A DNA stretch of 64,000 bases from Streptosporangiales bacterium (GTDB lineage: Bacteria > Actinomycetota > Actinomycetes > Streptosporangiales > WHST01): assembly GCA_009379955.1 (NCBI GenBank), contig WHST01000014.1, forward strand, positions 1-64,000, written 5' to 3'. The position numbers and the translations under genes were made by a program. This document shows, piece by piece, positions 16,435 through 23,852 of the stretch. The notes below the pieces were generated by a model, which searched no databases, was not told where the DNA came from, and was given only the letters and a program-made list of their open reading frames with translations. The number at the start of each line of letters is the position of its first letter. Position 1 is the first letter of the stretch.

Positions 16435-17148
16435 CTAGCGTGCTGACGCGGGTCGCGGGTCGGTCACGAAGGCAAGGAACGCGTTGCCCATCTCGGTCGT
16501 CCGCTCTGCGGTCAGGCCTTGCCCGGTCATCATCCCGTGCAGGCTGCCCGTGTTGGTGAACCCGGCGGCTGCGATGTCGGCGAACAACCGGTCGTAGAGG
16601 TCGCGTCGGCCCTTGAGCTCCGGGATGCCGCGCTCGATGATGTGGCTCAGGCCTCCCGCGCTGAGGTTCGGCCATGCGAGACCTCGGCTGGCGTACCAGT
16701 CGAGCGGGTTCGCGAGCAGTCTCAGAAGACGGAGGTGCGACGGCGTGAAGTCCCGTACGTACCGCAGGAACATCGCTCTCGTGTCACTGTCGAGGTCGCT
16801 CGGTAGCGCCGAGTTGAGTACCGCGTTGCGGAGTGCGTCGAGCTTGTCCTGCTGGCCCGTCGCGGTCGCTGACGCCGTTGCATGCGCCAGAGCGTCGAGG
16901 AACTCCGTGTTCTGGGCGAGGCTCTCCGCGGTGAGCTCGTCGACCTGGTCGAGCAGATCCTGGACTGCCTCGGTGATGTCCTTCTGCCACTGCTCGCGCC
17001 GCTTCTCGTACGCGGCACCGACCACGGCGGCCCAGATAACGGCGACCGGCCCGCCGACCACCGGCACTGCCGAGAGCCCGGCTTCGATGATGGTGGCGGC
17101 GACGGCCTTGTCTGTCGACCTCTCCGGCGGGTCACTGATGGCGTTCAT
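16435..17148 (-). CDS. hypothetical protein with hydrophobic N-terminal segment
   Basis: A 237-residue protein. After a short polar start there is one hydrophobic stretch (about 17-46, containing SAVPVVGGPVAVIW), then an acidic helical region and a C-terminal globular part with RDFTPSHLRLLRLLANP. The glycine-rich membrane-like segment followed by a soluble domain recalls accessory proteins of phage-defence islands, but I recognise no family. It is on the minus strand at the end of the element 2 operon, 147 bp from the next gene. Confidence 0.55.
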   Translation of the reverse strand: MNAISDPPERSTDKAVAATIIEAGLSAVPVVGGPVAVIWAAVVGAAYEKRREQWQKDITEAVQDLLDQVDELTAESLAQNTEFLDALAHATASATATGQQDKLDALRNAVLNSALPSDLDSDTRAMFLRYVRDFTPSHLRLLRLLANPLDWYASRGLAWPNLSAGGLSHIIERGIPELKGRRDLYDRLFADIAAAGFTNTGSLHGMMTGQGLTAERTTEMGNAFLAFVTDPRPASAR

Positions 17149-17295
17149 GACCGTCTAACGAGCCGGCCCACGGCAGCGATACGCGACGACAGCCACTCGA
17201 CCATCTCGAACCGATGCTCCTCTCCGACGAGGGGGACGGCAGCGGTGGCGACGCCGCGCGTGGTCCCGGACGTCGACTAGACGTCGGGGCGTTCG

Positions 17296-17541
17296 TCACG
17301 GCCGCAGGTACTCCCGAGGGTCTGGGCCGTCGCCCGGCGGGCACGCCGCGCGCCACCTCCGCCAGTCGATCACCTCACCCAGCCGGTCCGGGTCGAGCAG
17401 GCCATGCTCACGGGCGAACGCCTTCCGCGCCGCATGCCACACCCTGAAATCCTCCACCGACCCGTAACCCGGGTGCCGGCGCAGCTCCGCAGGCACCACG
17501 ACCCCGTCAGGCGCCGTGAACACCGACTTCCTACGCCTCAC
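17296..17541 (-). CDS. small hypothetical protein downstream of TerS-like gene
   Basis: An 81-residue basic protein with a Trp-rich second half (DFRVWHAARKAFAREHGLL, VIDWRRWRAACPPGDGPDP). It overlaps the TerS-like gene by 4 bp (ATGA), so the two are co-translated. Its function is unknown; the pairing suggests a phage-derived module. Confidence 0.55.
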   Translation of the reverse strand: MRRRKSVFTAPDGVVVPAELRRHPGYGSVEDFRVWHAARKAFAREHGLLDPDRLGEVIDWRRWRAACPPGDGPDPREYLRP

Positions 17542-17927
17542 GACACCGCGCCCCGGATCCCGTACACGCCACGCGCACCGGCACGGCGCTGCGGCCGCCG
17601 CGCGCCCTGCTGCTCGTCGCCCTCCTCGCCGGCCGGCAACCGAAGCGCGGCCGACAACCTGGCCAGAGTGATACGCGCCTGCCGGCTCTCCACGATCGCC
17701 GGATGCACCCGCGTGACCATGCCGGGGCCCGGCACCATCGTCCCGTCCCGTGCCGCGATCGCGGCGAGCTCGTCACACAGGTCGACCGTCCGGACCATCT
17801 CCCGCAGCAGGACGACTTCGTGCTCCTCGAGCTCGTACTCCTCGAGGATGCTCGACCACAACCGGCGGCCTGACGAGCGCGTGCCGGCCGGCGGCTTAGG
17901 CACCTTCGACTCGGTCATCTCGGACAA
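17538..17927 (-). CDS. phage terminase small-subunit-like protein
   Basis: A 129-residue helical protein whose pattern matches actinophage P27-type small terminases: GRRLWSSILEEYELEEHE (about 20-37), then LREMVRTVDLCDEL, a short variable loop (GTMVPGPGMVTRVHP) and the helix ESRQARITLARLSAALRLP. Small terminases recognise phage DNA for packaging. In an island that has no large terminase or capsid genes, such a gene is typical of phage satellites that redirect a helper's packaging. The match is by pattern, not by database search. Confidence 0.6.
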   Translation of the reverse strand: MSEMTESKVPKPPAGTRSSGRRLWSSILEEYELEEHEVVLLREMVRTVDLCDELAAIAARDGTMVPGPGMVTRVHPAIVESRQARITLARLSAALRLPAGEEGDEQQGARRPQRRAGARGVYGIRGAVS

Positions 17928-18013
17928 CTCCGTTCGTTTCAGGGGTCCCGGCTAGGAAGCGACCTCTCCGGCGGTTCCGCTTACTGGGGGCCGGAACCCC
18001 ACCTGCCCAGGGG

Positions 18014-18071
18014 GTGTGGCGCGCGCGTCGTTTCCCGCGCGGGAGGAGTGCGCTCGACGCGCGCGCCACAC
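18014..18071. repeat. 17-bp perfect inverted repeat upstream of TerS-like gene
   Basis: GTGTGGCGCGCGCGTCG (18014-18030) and its exact complement (18055-18071) enclose a 24-nt loop that itself holds CCCGCGCGGG. It lies between the coiled-coil gene and the TerS-like gene. Terminator is likely; a packaging site is also possible given the neighbour. Confidence 0.55.
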
Positions 18072-18073
18072 GT

Positions 18074-18826
18074 CTACTGCGGGGCGAGATGCTGGTCGAC
18101 CCACTGCGTACGGTCGTGGTCGCGCTGCAGTGCTGCTGCTTGGACGGCGGCATCCTCGACCTCGGCCATGGCCAGGTCGACGGCCTCGGCGTACGACGCG
18201 GTACGTCCGCGGCGGGCGGCTTCGCCCTCCTTGCTGGCGCTGGGTCGGCCGTGCCACTCGACGGGCGGAGCGGGTAGCAGGCGGGCCAGCGCCAGCCGGA
18301 ACCGCTGGAACTCGGTGTCGTTGATCGGCTCGTCGCGGTACGCCTCGGCGTCTGTGCGCCACGCGGCGAGTCTGGTGTTGTACTCCTGCCGGCTGATGTC
18401 TCTGGGTACCTGGAGCATGGATAGGAGGTGGGCTTCTTCGCCTACCCGCTTGAAGTGCTCCCGTCGGGCAGTGACCGCACGCCGGTCGAGCTCGTCGAAG
18501 TGCCGGTCGATGGTCACCCGGTCGTCGGCGACCTCGCGGACGGCGACGCGGTACTCGCGCCACGCGGCTAGGGTGTCGCCGCCGTCGCGCACGGCCACCT
18601 TGAACGCGGCCCACGCGGTGTCGACCCGGCCGCGGTTGCGGTCGCTGAACGTCGAGCGACGCTCCCGCCACCACTGGCCTGCAAGGCGCTCGCGCTGGGC
18701 CTGGCGTTCTGCCTCGACGCGCTGCCGTTCGGCTTCCTCCTCCTCGAGCAGGGCTCGCAGGTTTGCGGCCTGGCGCTCGGCCTCGGCGGTCTGTGCGGCC
18801 AGGTCAGGACTGGTCTTCGTCGCCAT
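18074..18826 (-). CDS. coiled-coil hypothetical protein
   Basis: A 250-residue charged protein. Residues about 10-55 are an almost unbroken Glu/Arg/Ala coiled coil (AEAERQAANLRALLEEEEAE), followed by helical segments rich in Arg and Asp and a Pro-rich break near 195. No signal peptide or membrane helix. A GAGGAG ribosome-binding site precedes the ATG. It belongs to the leftward operon running from xis. Function unknown; scaffold-like or DNA-binding roles are possible. Confidence 0.65.
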   Translation of the reverse strand: MATKTSPDLAAQTAEAERQAANLRALLEEEEAERQRVEAERQAQRERLAGQWWRERRSTFSDRNRGRVDTAWAAFKVAVRDGGDTLAAWREYRVAVREVADDRVTIDRHFDELDRRAVTARREHFKRVGEEAHLLSMLQVPRDISRQEYNTRLAAWRTDAEAYRDEPINDTEFQRFRLALARLLPAPPVEWHGRPSASKEGEAARRGRTASYAEAVDLAMAEVEDAAVQAAALQRDHDRTQWVDQHLAPQ

Positions 18827-19010
18827 GGTCGTTCTCCTCGTGTTCGGTGTCGGGTTGCTCGGCGCTGTCGTCGATGACGGTCATGCCGAACGTCGAGATG
18901 TACGTGCGTCGGGACTTCACGGCGGGTTCGCGGCCTACGTACGGCTTGCCTGGCGGGCACAGGCATCTGCCGCGCGGCAGGCAGTAGGCCGGCGTACGAC
19001 AGCCGCTCAT
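18804..19010 (-). CDS. small Cys-rich hypothetical protein
   Basis: A 68-residue protein with three cysteines near the N-terminus (SGCRTPAYCLPRGRCLCPPG), a basic middle and an acidic tail. It overlaps its neighbours on both sides (23 bp downstream, 4 bp upstream), so it is part of the element 2 operon. No family recognised. Confidence 0.5.
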   Translation of the reverse strand: MSGCRTPAYCLPRGRCLCPPGKPYVGREPAVKSRRTYISTFGMTVIDDSAEQPDTEHEENDHGDEDQS

Positions 19011-19192
19011 GCTGCCGCCGGTGGGGTGTCGTCGGGCAGCACCTCGCCGGCCTGTCGTACGCCGTTGTCCGCGCCGCGGGGCAGCGGCCGGCCATTGTGG
19101 TCGACGCGGGCGCGGTACTCCGCAAGCTGGACGGCCTTCTCGGCGAGGCTGTCGCGGATCGCGCGCAGCCCGCCGAGTCGCTCGTTCTCCAT
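19007..19192 (-). CDS. small helical hypothetical protein
   Basis: A 61-residue protein starting with an amphipathic helix (RLGGLRAIRDSLAEKAVQLAEY) and ending in a Pro-rich tail. A GAGAGGAAG ribosome-binding site lies upstream of the ATG. It overlaps the next gene by 4 bp. Part of the leftward operon; function unknown. Confidence 0.5.
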   Translation of the reverse strand: MENERLGGLRAIRDSLAEKAVQLAEYRARVDHNGRPLPRGADNGVRQAGEVLPDDTPPAAA

Positions 19193-19245
19193 GCGGTGCT
19201 TCCTCTCGTGTCGTACGCCGCGCTGTCCGCGGCGCCGTTGGCGGG

Positions 19246-19461
19246 TCACGTCGGGTATCCGCATCCGGGGTGGGTGGTGTCGCCGAGCTCGGGATCGACG
19301 AGCTTCCGCCGGCCACCGCATGGCGCATCGATGTGTGCCCAATGCCACGTGACGAGCTGCCCGCACTTGGCTCGCACGCTGCTCTCGCAGACTGGGCACT
19401 CGGCTAGCGCTGCGGGCGTCGCCGAGACCCGGACGCCTGCGCCGGTCACCGCGGTGAACAT
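19246..19461 (-). CDS. small zinc-finger protein, CoiA-N-terminus-like
   Basis: A 71-residue protein. The segment ECPVCESSVRAKCGQLVTWH followed by WAH resembles the zinc-binding N-terminal module of CoiA-like proteins, without the nuclease domain. It overlaps the 3' end of the replication ATPase gene by 16 bp. It may be a stand-alone DNA- or RNA-binding finger. Confidence 0.5.
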   Translation of the reverse strand: MFTAVTGAGVRVSATPAALAECPVCESSVRAKCGQLVTWHWAHIDAPCGGRRKLVDPELGDTTHPGCGYPT

Positions 19462-20624
19462 GGGTCCTCCTCGCAGTGCCCATGAGCGTCGACGTCCCCG
19501 AGCGCCGGGTCGAGTGGGAATCCGCAGACGCGGCACCGACGAACTGTGTCCCAACCGTCCCGTTGTCCCAATCGCTCACCGTCGACTTGGGACAACGGGA
19601 CGGTTGGGACAGGGGTGTAGAGGCCCCGGGATGCTCGGCGGAGTCGGCCGGCGTCGACGAGTCGGGCTAGGTAGCGGCGAGCGTCGTCGCCGAGTGCGGC
19701 CTCCACATCGCGGGCGCGGACGCCGTCGGGGTTCTTGCCGACAAAGGCGACGACCTCGGCGGACCGGTCACCGAGTCCTGCGGTCACCCGTGCCTCGCGG
19801 GCGCGCCGTGCCGCGGCGTCGAGGTCTTCGCCGTCGAGCGTCCAGACGGCGTCGTCGAACGTGACGGCGTACTCGCCTTCCGGGGCGTCGCGGCCGGTGA
19901 CCCTCAGGACGCCGGTGGTCTCGCCGCGCGCCCGTGAGACGACGAGGACGGAGTCGGCGGCACCGGCGAGCCCGTTCGTGCCGGAGACTGCGTCGACGAA
20001 GTCCTCGGATGCGGCCTTGCGGTCGTGGTGGTTGACGAGGAGGCAGGCGCCGGGGTGGTCGTCGGCGAGCCGCTTGAGCGTCGATCCGATCCGGTAGTCG
20101 CGGCTGTACGTCGTCTCGCCCTGCAGCGCCGGCGGCATCACCTTGCCGAGGGTGTCGAGGATGACGAGCGGCCGCTCTGCGCCGTGCATCCCCAGCCACG
20201 CGGCGAGCGTCGCGACGACGTTGCCCGGCATCACCTGCGTCATGTAGTCGAGCCGTTCGGGGATCGGCTCGCGGTCGAGGAGCCGCCGGCACCGGTCCTG
20301 CATCCGCCGGTCACCGTCCTCGAGCGCGGCGTAGAACACCGGCCGCGCCTCCCCCGCTGGGAGGCAGCCGAGCGCGTACCCGCCGTGCGCGACGCCGAGG
20401 GCGAAGTCGAGGACCATCCAGCTCTTCCCGATCTTCGGCGCGCCGACGAGCAATGACAGACCCTCGGGCACCACGCCAGGGACGGCGTAGGTGAGCGGTA
20501 GGAACACCTGCCCGTCGAGCCACTTCCCGTTGCGGAGGCCGGCGAGGAGGTCGGGGGCGTTGGTGGTGACCTCCGCGGCGGCGTGGCTGTGCGCGGGCTC
20601 GTCGTCCCAGGAGAAGTCGCTCAC
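19446..20624 (-). CDS. AAA/RecA-like ATPase, putative replication protein
   Basis: A 392-residue P-loop ATPase of the RepA/DnaB-like RecA fold. Walker A is VGAPKIGKSW (about 60-69), Walker B is LVILDTLGKV, and NHHDRKAASEDFVDAVSGT is a sensor-like region. A C-terminal winged-helix part (ARDVEAALGDDARRYLARL) and a Cys cluster (CRVCGFPLDP, CEEDPC) follow. Similar ATPases are the replication helicases of plasmids and integrated islands. GTG start overlaps the previous gene (GTGA). The 3' part contains a perfect inverted repeat that could be the origin. Confidence 0.75.
   Translation of the reverse strand: MSDFSWDDEPAHSHAAAEVTTNAPDLLAGLRNGKWLDGQVFLPLTYAVPGVVPEGLSLLVGAPKIGKSWMVLDFALGVAHGGYALGCLPAGEARPVFYAALEDGDRRMQDRCRRLLDREPIPERLDYMTQVMPGNVVATLAAWLGMHGAERPLVILDTLGKVMPPALQGETTYSRDYRIGSTLKRLADDHPGACLLVNHHDRKAASEDFVDAVSGTNGLAGAADSVLVVSRARGETTGVLRVTGRDAPEGEYAVTFDDAVWTLDGEDLDAAARRAREARVTAGLGDRSAEVVAFVGKNPDGVRARDVEAALGDDARRYLARLVDAGRLRRASRGLYTPVPTVPLSQVDGERLGQRDGWDTVRRCRVCGFPLDPALGDVDAHGHCEEDPCSPR
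19547..19611. repeat. 25-bp perfect inverted repeat inside the ATPase gene
   Basis: Arms 19547-19571 and 19587-19611 are exact complements with a 15-nt spacer; each holds several TGGGACA/CGGGACG-like units. It is translated within the ATPase C-terminal linker. Candidate replication origin or regulator-binding cruciform. Confidence 0.75.
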
Positions 20625-20821
20625 GGCGCCACCTCCGCGCCGAGCTCGCTGCGGAGCAGGTCGAGCACCTCCCGCTCGAGGTCGACGGCTGGCAGGCCGA
20701 GGACGATGCGGGCCCTGTGCTTGGCGCTGGCCGTGGCGTACTCGGATGCGAGGAGCCGCCGGGCCAGCGCACGGACCCGCGCGGCGACGACATCCGCCGC
20801 ACCGATGTCGTCGCGGTTCAT
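20621..20821 (-). CDS. small helical hypothetical protein
   Basis: A 66-residue protein (MNRDDIGAADVVAARV start) made of helices rich in Ala, Arg and Leu. The ATG at 20821 overlaps the previous stop (ATGA) and its own stop overlaps the ATPase GTG, so it is a tightly coupled operon member and perhaps an accessory replication factor. No family recognised. Confidence 0.55.
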   Translation of the reverse strand: MNRDDIGAADVVAARVRALARRLLASEYATASAKHRARIVLGLPAVDLEREVLDLLRSELGAEVAP

Positions 20822-21159
20822 GAGGCCGACCTCGTCTCGTCGAGGTCGGCGGTCGCCCGACGCGCCCACTGCGGACCCAGGTACGGCCACCGCCCGAGCT
20901 CGACGCCGCGGAGAGCGCCAGAGAGCGCCGTCACCACGTCGGCGACACCGCGGGCATCCTCGCCGACGACCTCGATCTCTCGGGCCACCACCGTGGCCGC
21001 GGCGAGCCGGGAACGCGCCTCCACGGTCAGTCGTGCAGCGGCGCCGATGTCGACGAGCACGCGGACGCCCGCCGGGACAACGTCACGCGGCCAACCGGCG
21101 GTCAGCGCGCCGTCGCAGTCGACGTGGCCGGCGAGGTCGAGTCGCAGCACCCCGGACAC
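20818..21159 (-). CDS. hypothetical protein, possibly STAS-like
   Basis: About 113 residues from the GTG at 21159. The pattern LRLDLAGHVDCDGAL, VRVLVDIGAAARLTVEARSR, IEVVGEDARGVADVVTALSG alternates beta strands and helices much like STAS/anti-anti-sigma domains, but the phosphorylatable Ser region is not clear. The start is uncertain because the frame is open further upstream. It lies between xis and the ATPase operon. Confidence 0.45.
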   Translation of the reverse strand: MSGVLRLDLAGHVDCDGALTAGWPRDVVPAGVRVLVDIGAAARLTVEARSRLAAATVVAREIEVVGEDARGVADVVTALSGALRGVELGRWPYLGPQWARRATADLDETRSAS

Positions 21160-21245
21160 CCGGGGCTCGGTTAGGCTGTCAGGAGACCTCGTCGCGGTGG
21201 TCTGTTGGGCGTCCGGCCCCCGGGGCGGGCGCCTTCTCTCTGCCC

Positions 21246-21443
21246 TCACGCGGCGGCGCCGCCGTTCTGCTGGGCGAGAAGCCGCCCGACGTACACCTCT
21301 AGCGCAGCGCGCGGAATGCGTCGTGCCCGCCCGATCTTGACCGACTCCAGCTCGCCGGAGGCGATCAGGGCGAACGTGCGCGTGCGTCCGATACCGAGTT
21401 CCTGCGCGGCCTGTTCGGGGTTGAGAAGCAGTGGCTTCTGCAC
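21246..21443 (-). CDS. xis: excisionase-like helix-turn-helix protein (AlpA/Xis type)
   Basis: A 65-residue protein with the excisionase HTH pattern LLLNPEQAAQELGIGRTRTF then GELESVKIGRARRIPRAALEVYV. Such proteins direct integrase toward excision and can start island transcription (as AlpA/Stl-type activators do). GTG at 21443 just after GGAGGAA. It heads the leftward operon of element 2 and is divergent from the integrase cassette. Confidence 0.8.
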   Translation of the reverse strand: MQKPLLLNPEQAAQELGIGRTRTFALIASGELESVKIGRARRIPRAALEVYVGRLLAQQNGGAAA

Positions 21444-21587
21444 GGTTCCTCCATGACTCCAGCGGACCACATTGATCCTCTGAGATGAGGAGACACTGCA
21501 GCGGGATCGATGTCAAATACCGCTGGGTTCATTGGCGTGTCCAGCGGACGTTGACGAACCGTGGTGAACGCGCGTACTGTCGCCGGC

Positions 21588-22127
21588 ATGGCGCAACGGG
21601 GACCGGATGCAGATGACCTCCACACGCACATGCCGGGCAACCCGGATACACGGACGGTGGAGAAGTGGCTAGACCGTCGACTTGGGCCCAAGTGGAAGGG
21701 CTGGCCCGCAGAGTCGTCGGGCGTGCCGGAGGCAGCGATGTTCGCCCGCTTCGAGCAAGGCTCGACGGGACGGTGGCTCCTGACGGGTGTGCTCCTGCTC
21801 GGGGAGGCGGTGACTGCCGACCGTCTTCGAAAGGTGCCTGTCGCCGCGCTTGAGAACTCGTGGAACCTCACCGTCGATGGCGGAGATTTCCGTGCGGAGG
21901 TCGAGGCCCTACCGCCACTCAAGCGGGAGCCGGGAATGCCACCCGAAGAGTTTTCCGATCTGGTTGCACAGCACTACACCACCTGGGCTCGCTACGTCGC
22001 GCACCCAGCGGATGCGATGGCCGCCGAGCACGGCATCAAGGTGCCGACTGTCCACACCTGGATCCGCGAGGCGCGTCTCCGCGGCTTCCTTCCGCCGGCG
22101 CGACGAGGGAAGGGACGCGGCTTGTGA
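21588..22127 (+). CDS. hypothetical protein upstream of integrase
   Basis: A 179-residue protein. The C-terminal part (AEHGIKVPTVHTWIREARLR) reads as a helix-turn-helix with the RGFLPPARRGKGRG tail that I associate with genes preceding integrases in actinobacterial islands. The middle has no recognised domain. Its TGA overlaps the integrase GTG (GTGA), so it was co-translated with int. It may be a regulator of integration. An alternative GTG at 21561 is in frame. Confidence 0.6.
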   Translation: MAQRGPDADDLHTHMPGNPDTRTVEKWLDRRLGPKWKGWPAESSGVPEAAMFARFEQGSTGRWLLTGVLLLGEAVTADRLRKVPVAALENSWNLTVDGGDFRAEVEALPPLKREPGMPPEEFSDLVAQHYTTWARYVAHPADAMAAEHGIKVPTVHTWIREARLRGFLPPARRGKGRGL

Positions 22128-23488
22128 GCAAGCGGAAGCCGAACCTACGGAGCTCGATCTACCTGAGCGAGACCGACGGGCGCTGGCACGGCTGGGTGAC
22201 GATGGGGATCAAGGATGACGGTTCACCCGACCGTCGTCACCGTACGGGCTCATCCGAGACCGAGGTCACGCGCAAGGTGAACGGCCTTGAGCGTGAGCGG
22301 GACAAGGGCAACGCGGCGAACGCAGGGCGGGCACCCACGGTTGAGCAGTGGATGACGACCTATCTCGACACGATCGCTGTGCGGAAGCTCGCGCCCCGCT
22401 CGTACGACGACTACTGGTCTAAGACGCGGACGTGGATCGTCCCCAGCGTCGGCGCGCACCAGCTCGACCGGCTGCTACCGGAGCACGTCGACCAGATGCA
22501 CGCGCGAATGATCGCGGCCGGACGCTCGTCGAACCACGCGCTGAAGGTGCATCGGGTGCTGTCGCGCGCGCTTGAGATAGCGATGCGCCGCGGCAAGGTC
22601 GCGCGGAACGTGTGCAAGCTCGTTGACCCACCGTCGCCTGGCGAGTCCGAGCTGACGCCGCTCACGGAGGCCGAGGCGCGGAAGGTGCTCGCCGCCGCAG
22701 CCGCGCGGCGCAACGGCGCCCGGTGGTCGGTCGGCCTCGCGCTCGGACTACGGCAGGGTGAGGCGCTCGGCCTGCGCTGGGCGTACGTCGACCTCGCCGC
22801 CGGGGTCGTGCGGGTGTGGTAGCAGATCAGCCGCGCGAACTGGCGGCACGGCTGTGCCGACCCGCACACCTGCGGCAAGCGATTCCACCGCGCCGCGTGC
22901 GCGACTGCGTGCATGCAGCACCGGCATCGCAGGAACTGCGAGTCGGACTGCCGCACGCCGTCGCACCGGTGCCCGAAGCCGTGCCCGCCGCGGTGCACCC
23001 GCCACGCGGCGCAGTGCCCGCAACGACAGGGTGGCGGCCTGACGTTCCGCGAGCCGAAGGCCAAGGGCAAGCGCACCGTGCCGCTGCCCTCCGAGCTCGT
23101 GCCGCTGCTGCGCGCGCACCGTACCGCGCAGCGTCGTGAACGGCTCGTCGCGGGAGAGCTGTGGCAGGACAACGACCTCGTGTTCTGCCGGCCGGACGGT
23201 TGGGCCATCGCCCGCAACGACGACTGGCGCGACTGGAAGGCGCTGCTTCGCGCTGCCGGCGTTCGTGATGTCCGCGTGCACGACGGTCGACATACTGCAG
23301 GCACGTTGCTGATCGAGCACGGTGTGCACCTGCGCACCGTGCAGGAGATCCTCGGTCACTCGCGGATCACCACGACCGAGAGATACACCCACGTAGCCTC
23401 GCCGATGGCGCAGGACGCCGCGGAGCGAATGAACCGCGCACTGTGGGGATCGGCGACAACCGCAACCAGAACTGCAACCGAGGACTAG
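22124..23488 (+). pseudogene. int: tyrosine integrase of element 2, interrupted by one amber codon
   Basis: A 454-codon tyrosine recombinase frame broken only by TAG at 22820-22822 (codon 233), in the sequence VVRVW-stop-QISRANW. Downstream, the same frame keeps the rest: a Cys/His-rich insertion typical of actinobacterial AICE integrases, then HDGRHTAGT, LGHS and the nucleophile Tyr in TTERYTHV. Upstream it keeps LGLRQGEALGLRW with the first Arg. The first part alone lacks four catalytic residues. It is therefore inactive unless the stop is read through. The element may be immobile without help. Confidence 0.85.
23459..23478 (+). repeat. integrase arm-type sites, element 2 int end
   Basis: ACCGCAAC (23459-23466) and ACTGCAAC (23471-23478), spacing 12 bp, within the last codons of int. 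They match the pair at 12973-12992, tying the two ends of element 2 together. Confidence 0.6.
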
Positions 23489-23539
23489 CGGCGATGGCAC
23501 GCTACGAGGGGGAAAACCGCAGGTCAGAGGCCATCTGTC

Positions 23540-23584
23540 TGGGAGCGGGTGACGGGAATCGAACCCGCATTGTCAGCTTGGGAA
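23540..23584 (+). repeat. att copy 3 (tRNA-Gly 3' end)
   Basis: 45 bp identical to 33055-33099 in and beside the intact tRNA-Gly gene. It is the right end of element 2 and the left end of the AICE. Confidence 0.92.
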
Positions 23585-23646
23585 TCCGAGCGAAGGCCGG
23601 GTATAGCGGGTCTTCTGTGCGTGATCGATGGTCCGCCTGGTCGCCC

Positions 23647-23689
23647 GACTGACCGTGACTGACCGGCCGTAACAGCACGCAGACAGCAC
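23647..23689 (+). repeat. integrase arm-type sites, AICE left end
   Basis: GACTGACCG twice (23647 and 23657), then AACAGCAC (23671-23678) and GACAGCAC (23682-23689), spacing 11 bp. The AACAGCAC pair is repeated at 32964-32982 at the other end of the AICE. Confidence 0.65.
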
Positions 23690-23707
23690 GACCCCCACAC
23701 CTCCACC

Positions 23708-23840
23708 GTCCTCCTCATAGGAGCCGCTCGTAGGCCGTAGCGGAGTGGGTCAAGGGTCGAGCTTGCTCGATCGCGTAGCGACGGCGAAGCCGCCCTTGAC
23801 GCACGGAGTGAAGGCCGGAGACTGGTCCGGCGAGGAGGAC
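23708..23840 (+). repeat. structured ~130-bp repeat, copy B (closed four-way junction)
   Basis: Closing stem GTCCTCCTC (23708-23716) with 23832-23840; hairpin CCGCT/AGCGG (23724-23743); inner stem GTCAAGGG (23749-23756) with 23793-23800 enclosing, without a single unpaired base, three hairpins: 23757-23770 (TCGAGC/GCTCGA), 23771-23781 (TCGC/GCGA) and 23782-23792 (CGGC/GCCG). Similar to copy A at 10759. Function unknown; structured RNA or single-strand origin are options. Confidence 0.7.
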
Positions 23841-23852
23841 GGCCTCTGCGAC

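Noticed and set aside
23708-23840. Retron or other reverse-transcriptase-linked RNA
   Set aside because: No reverse transcriptase gene is in the window. The fold alone is not enough.
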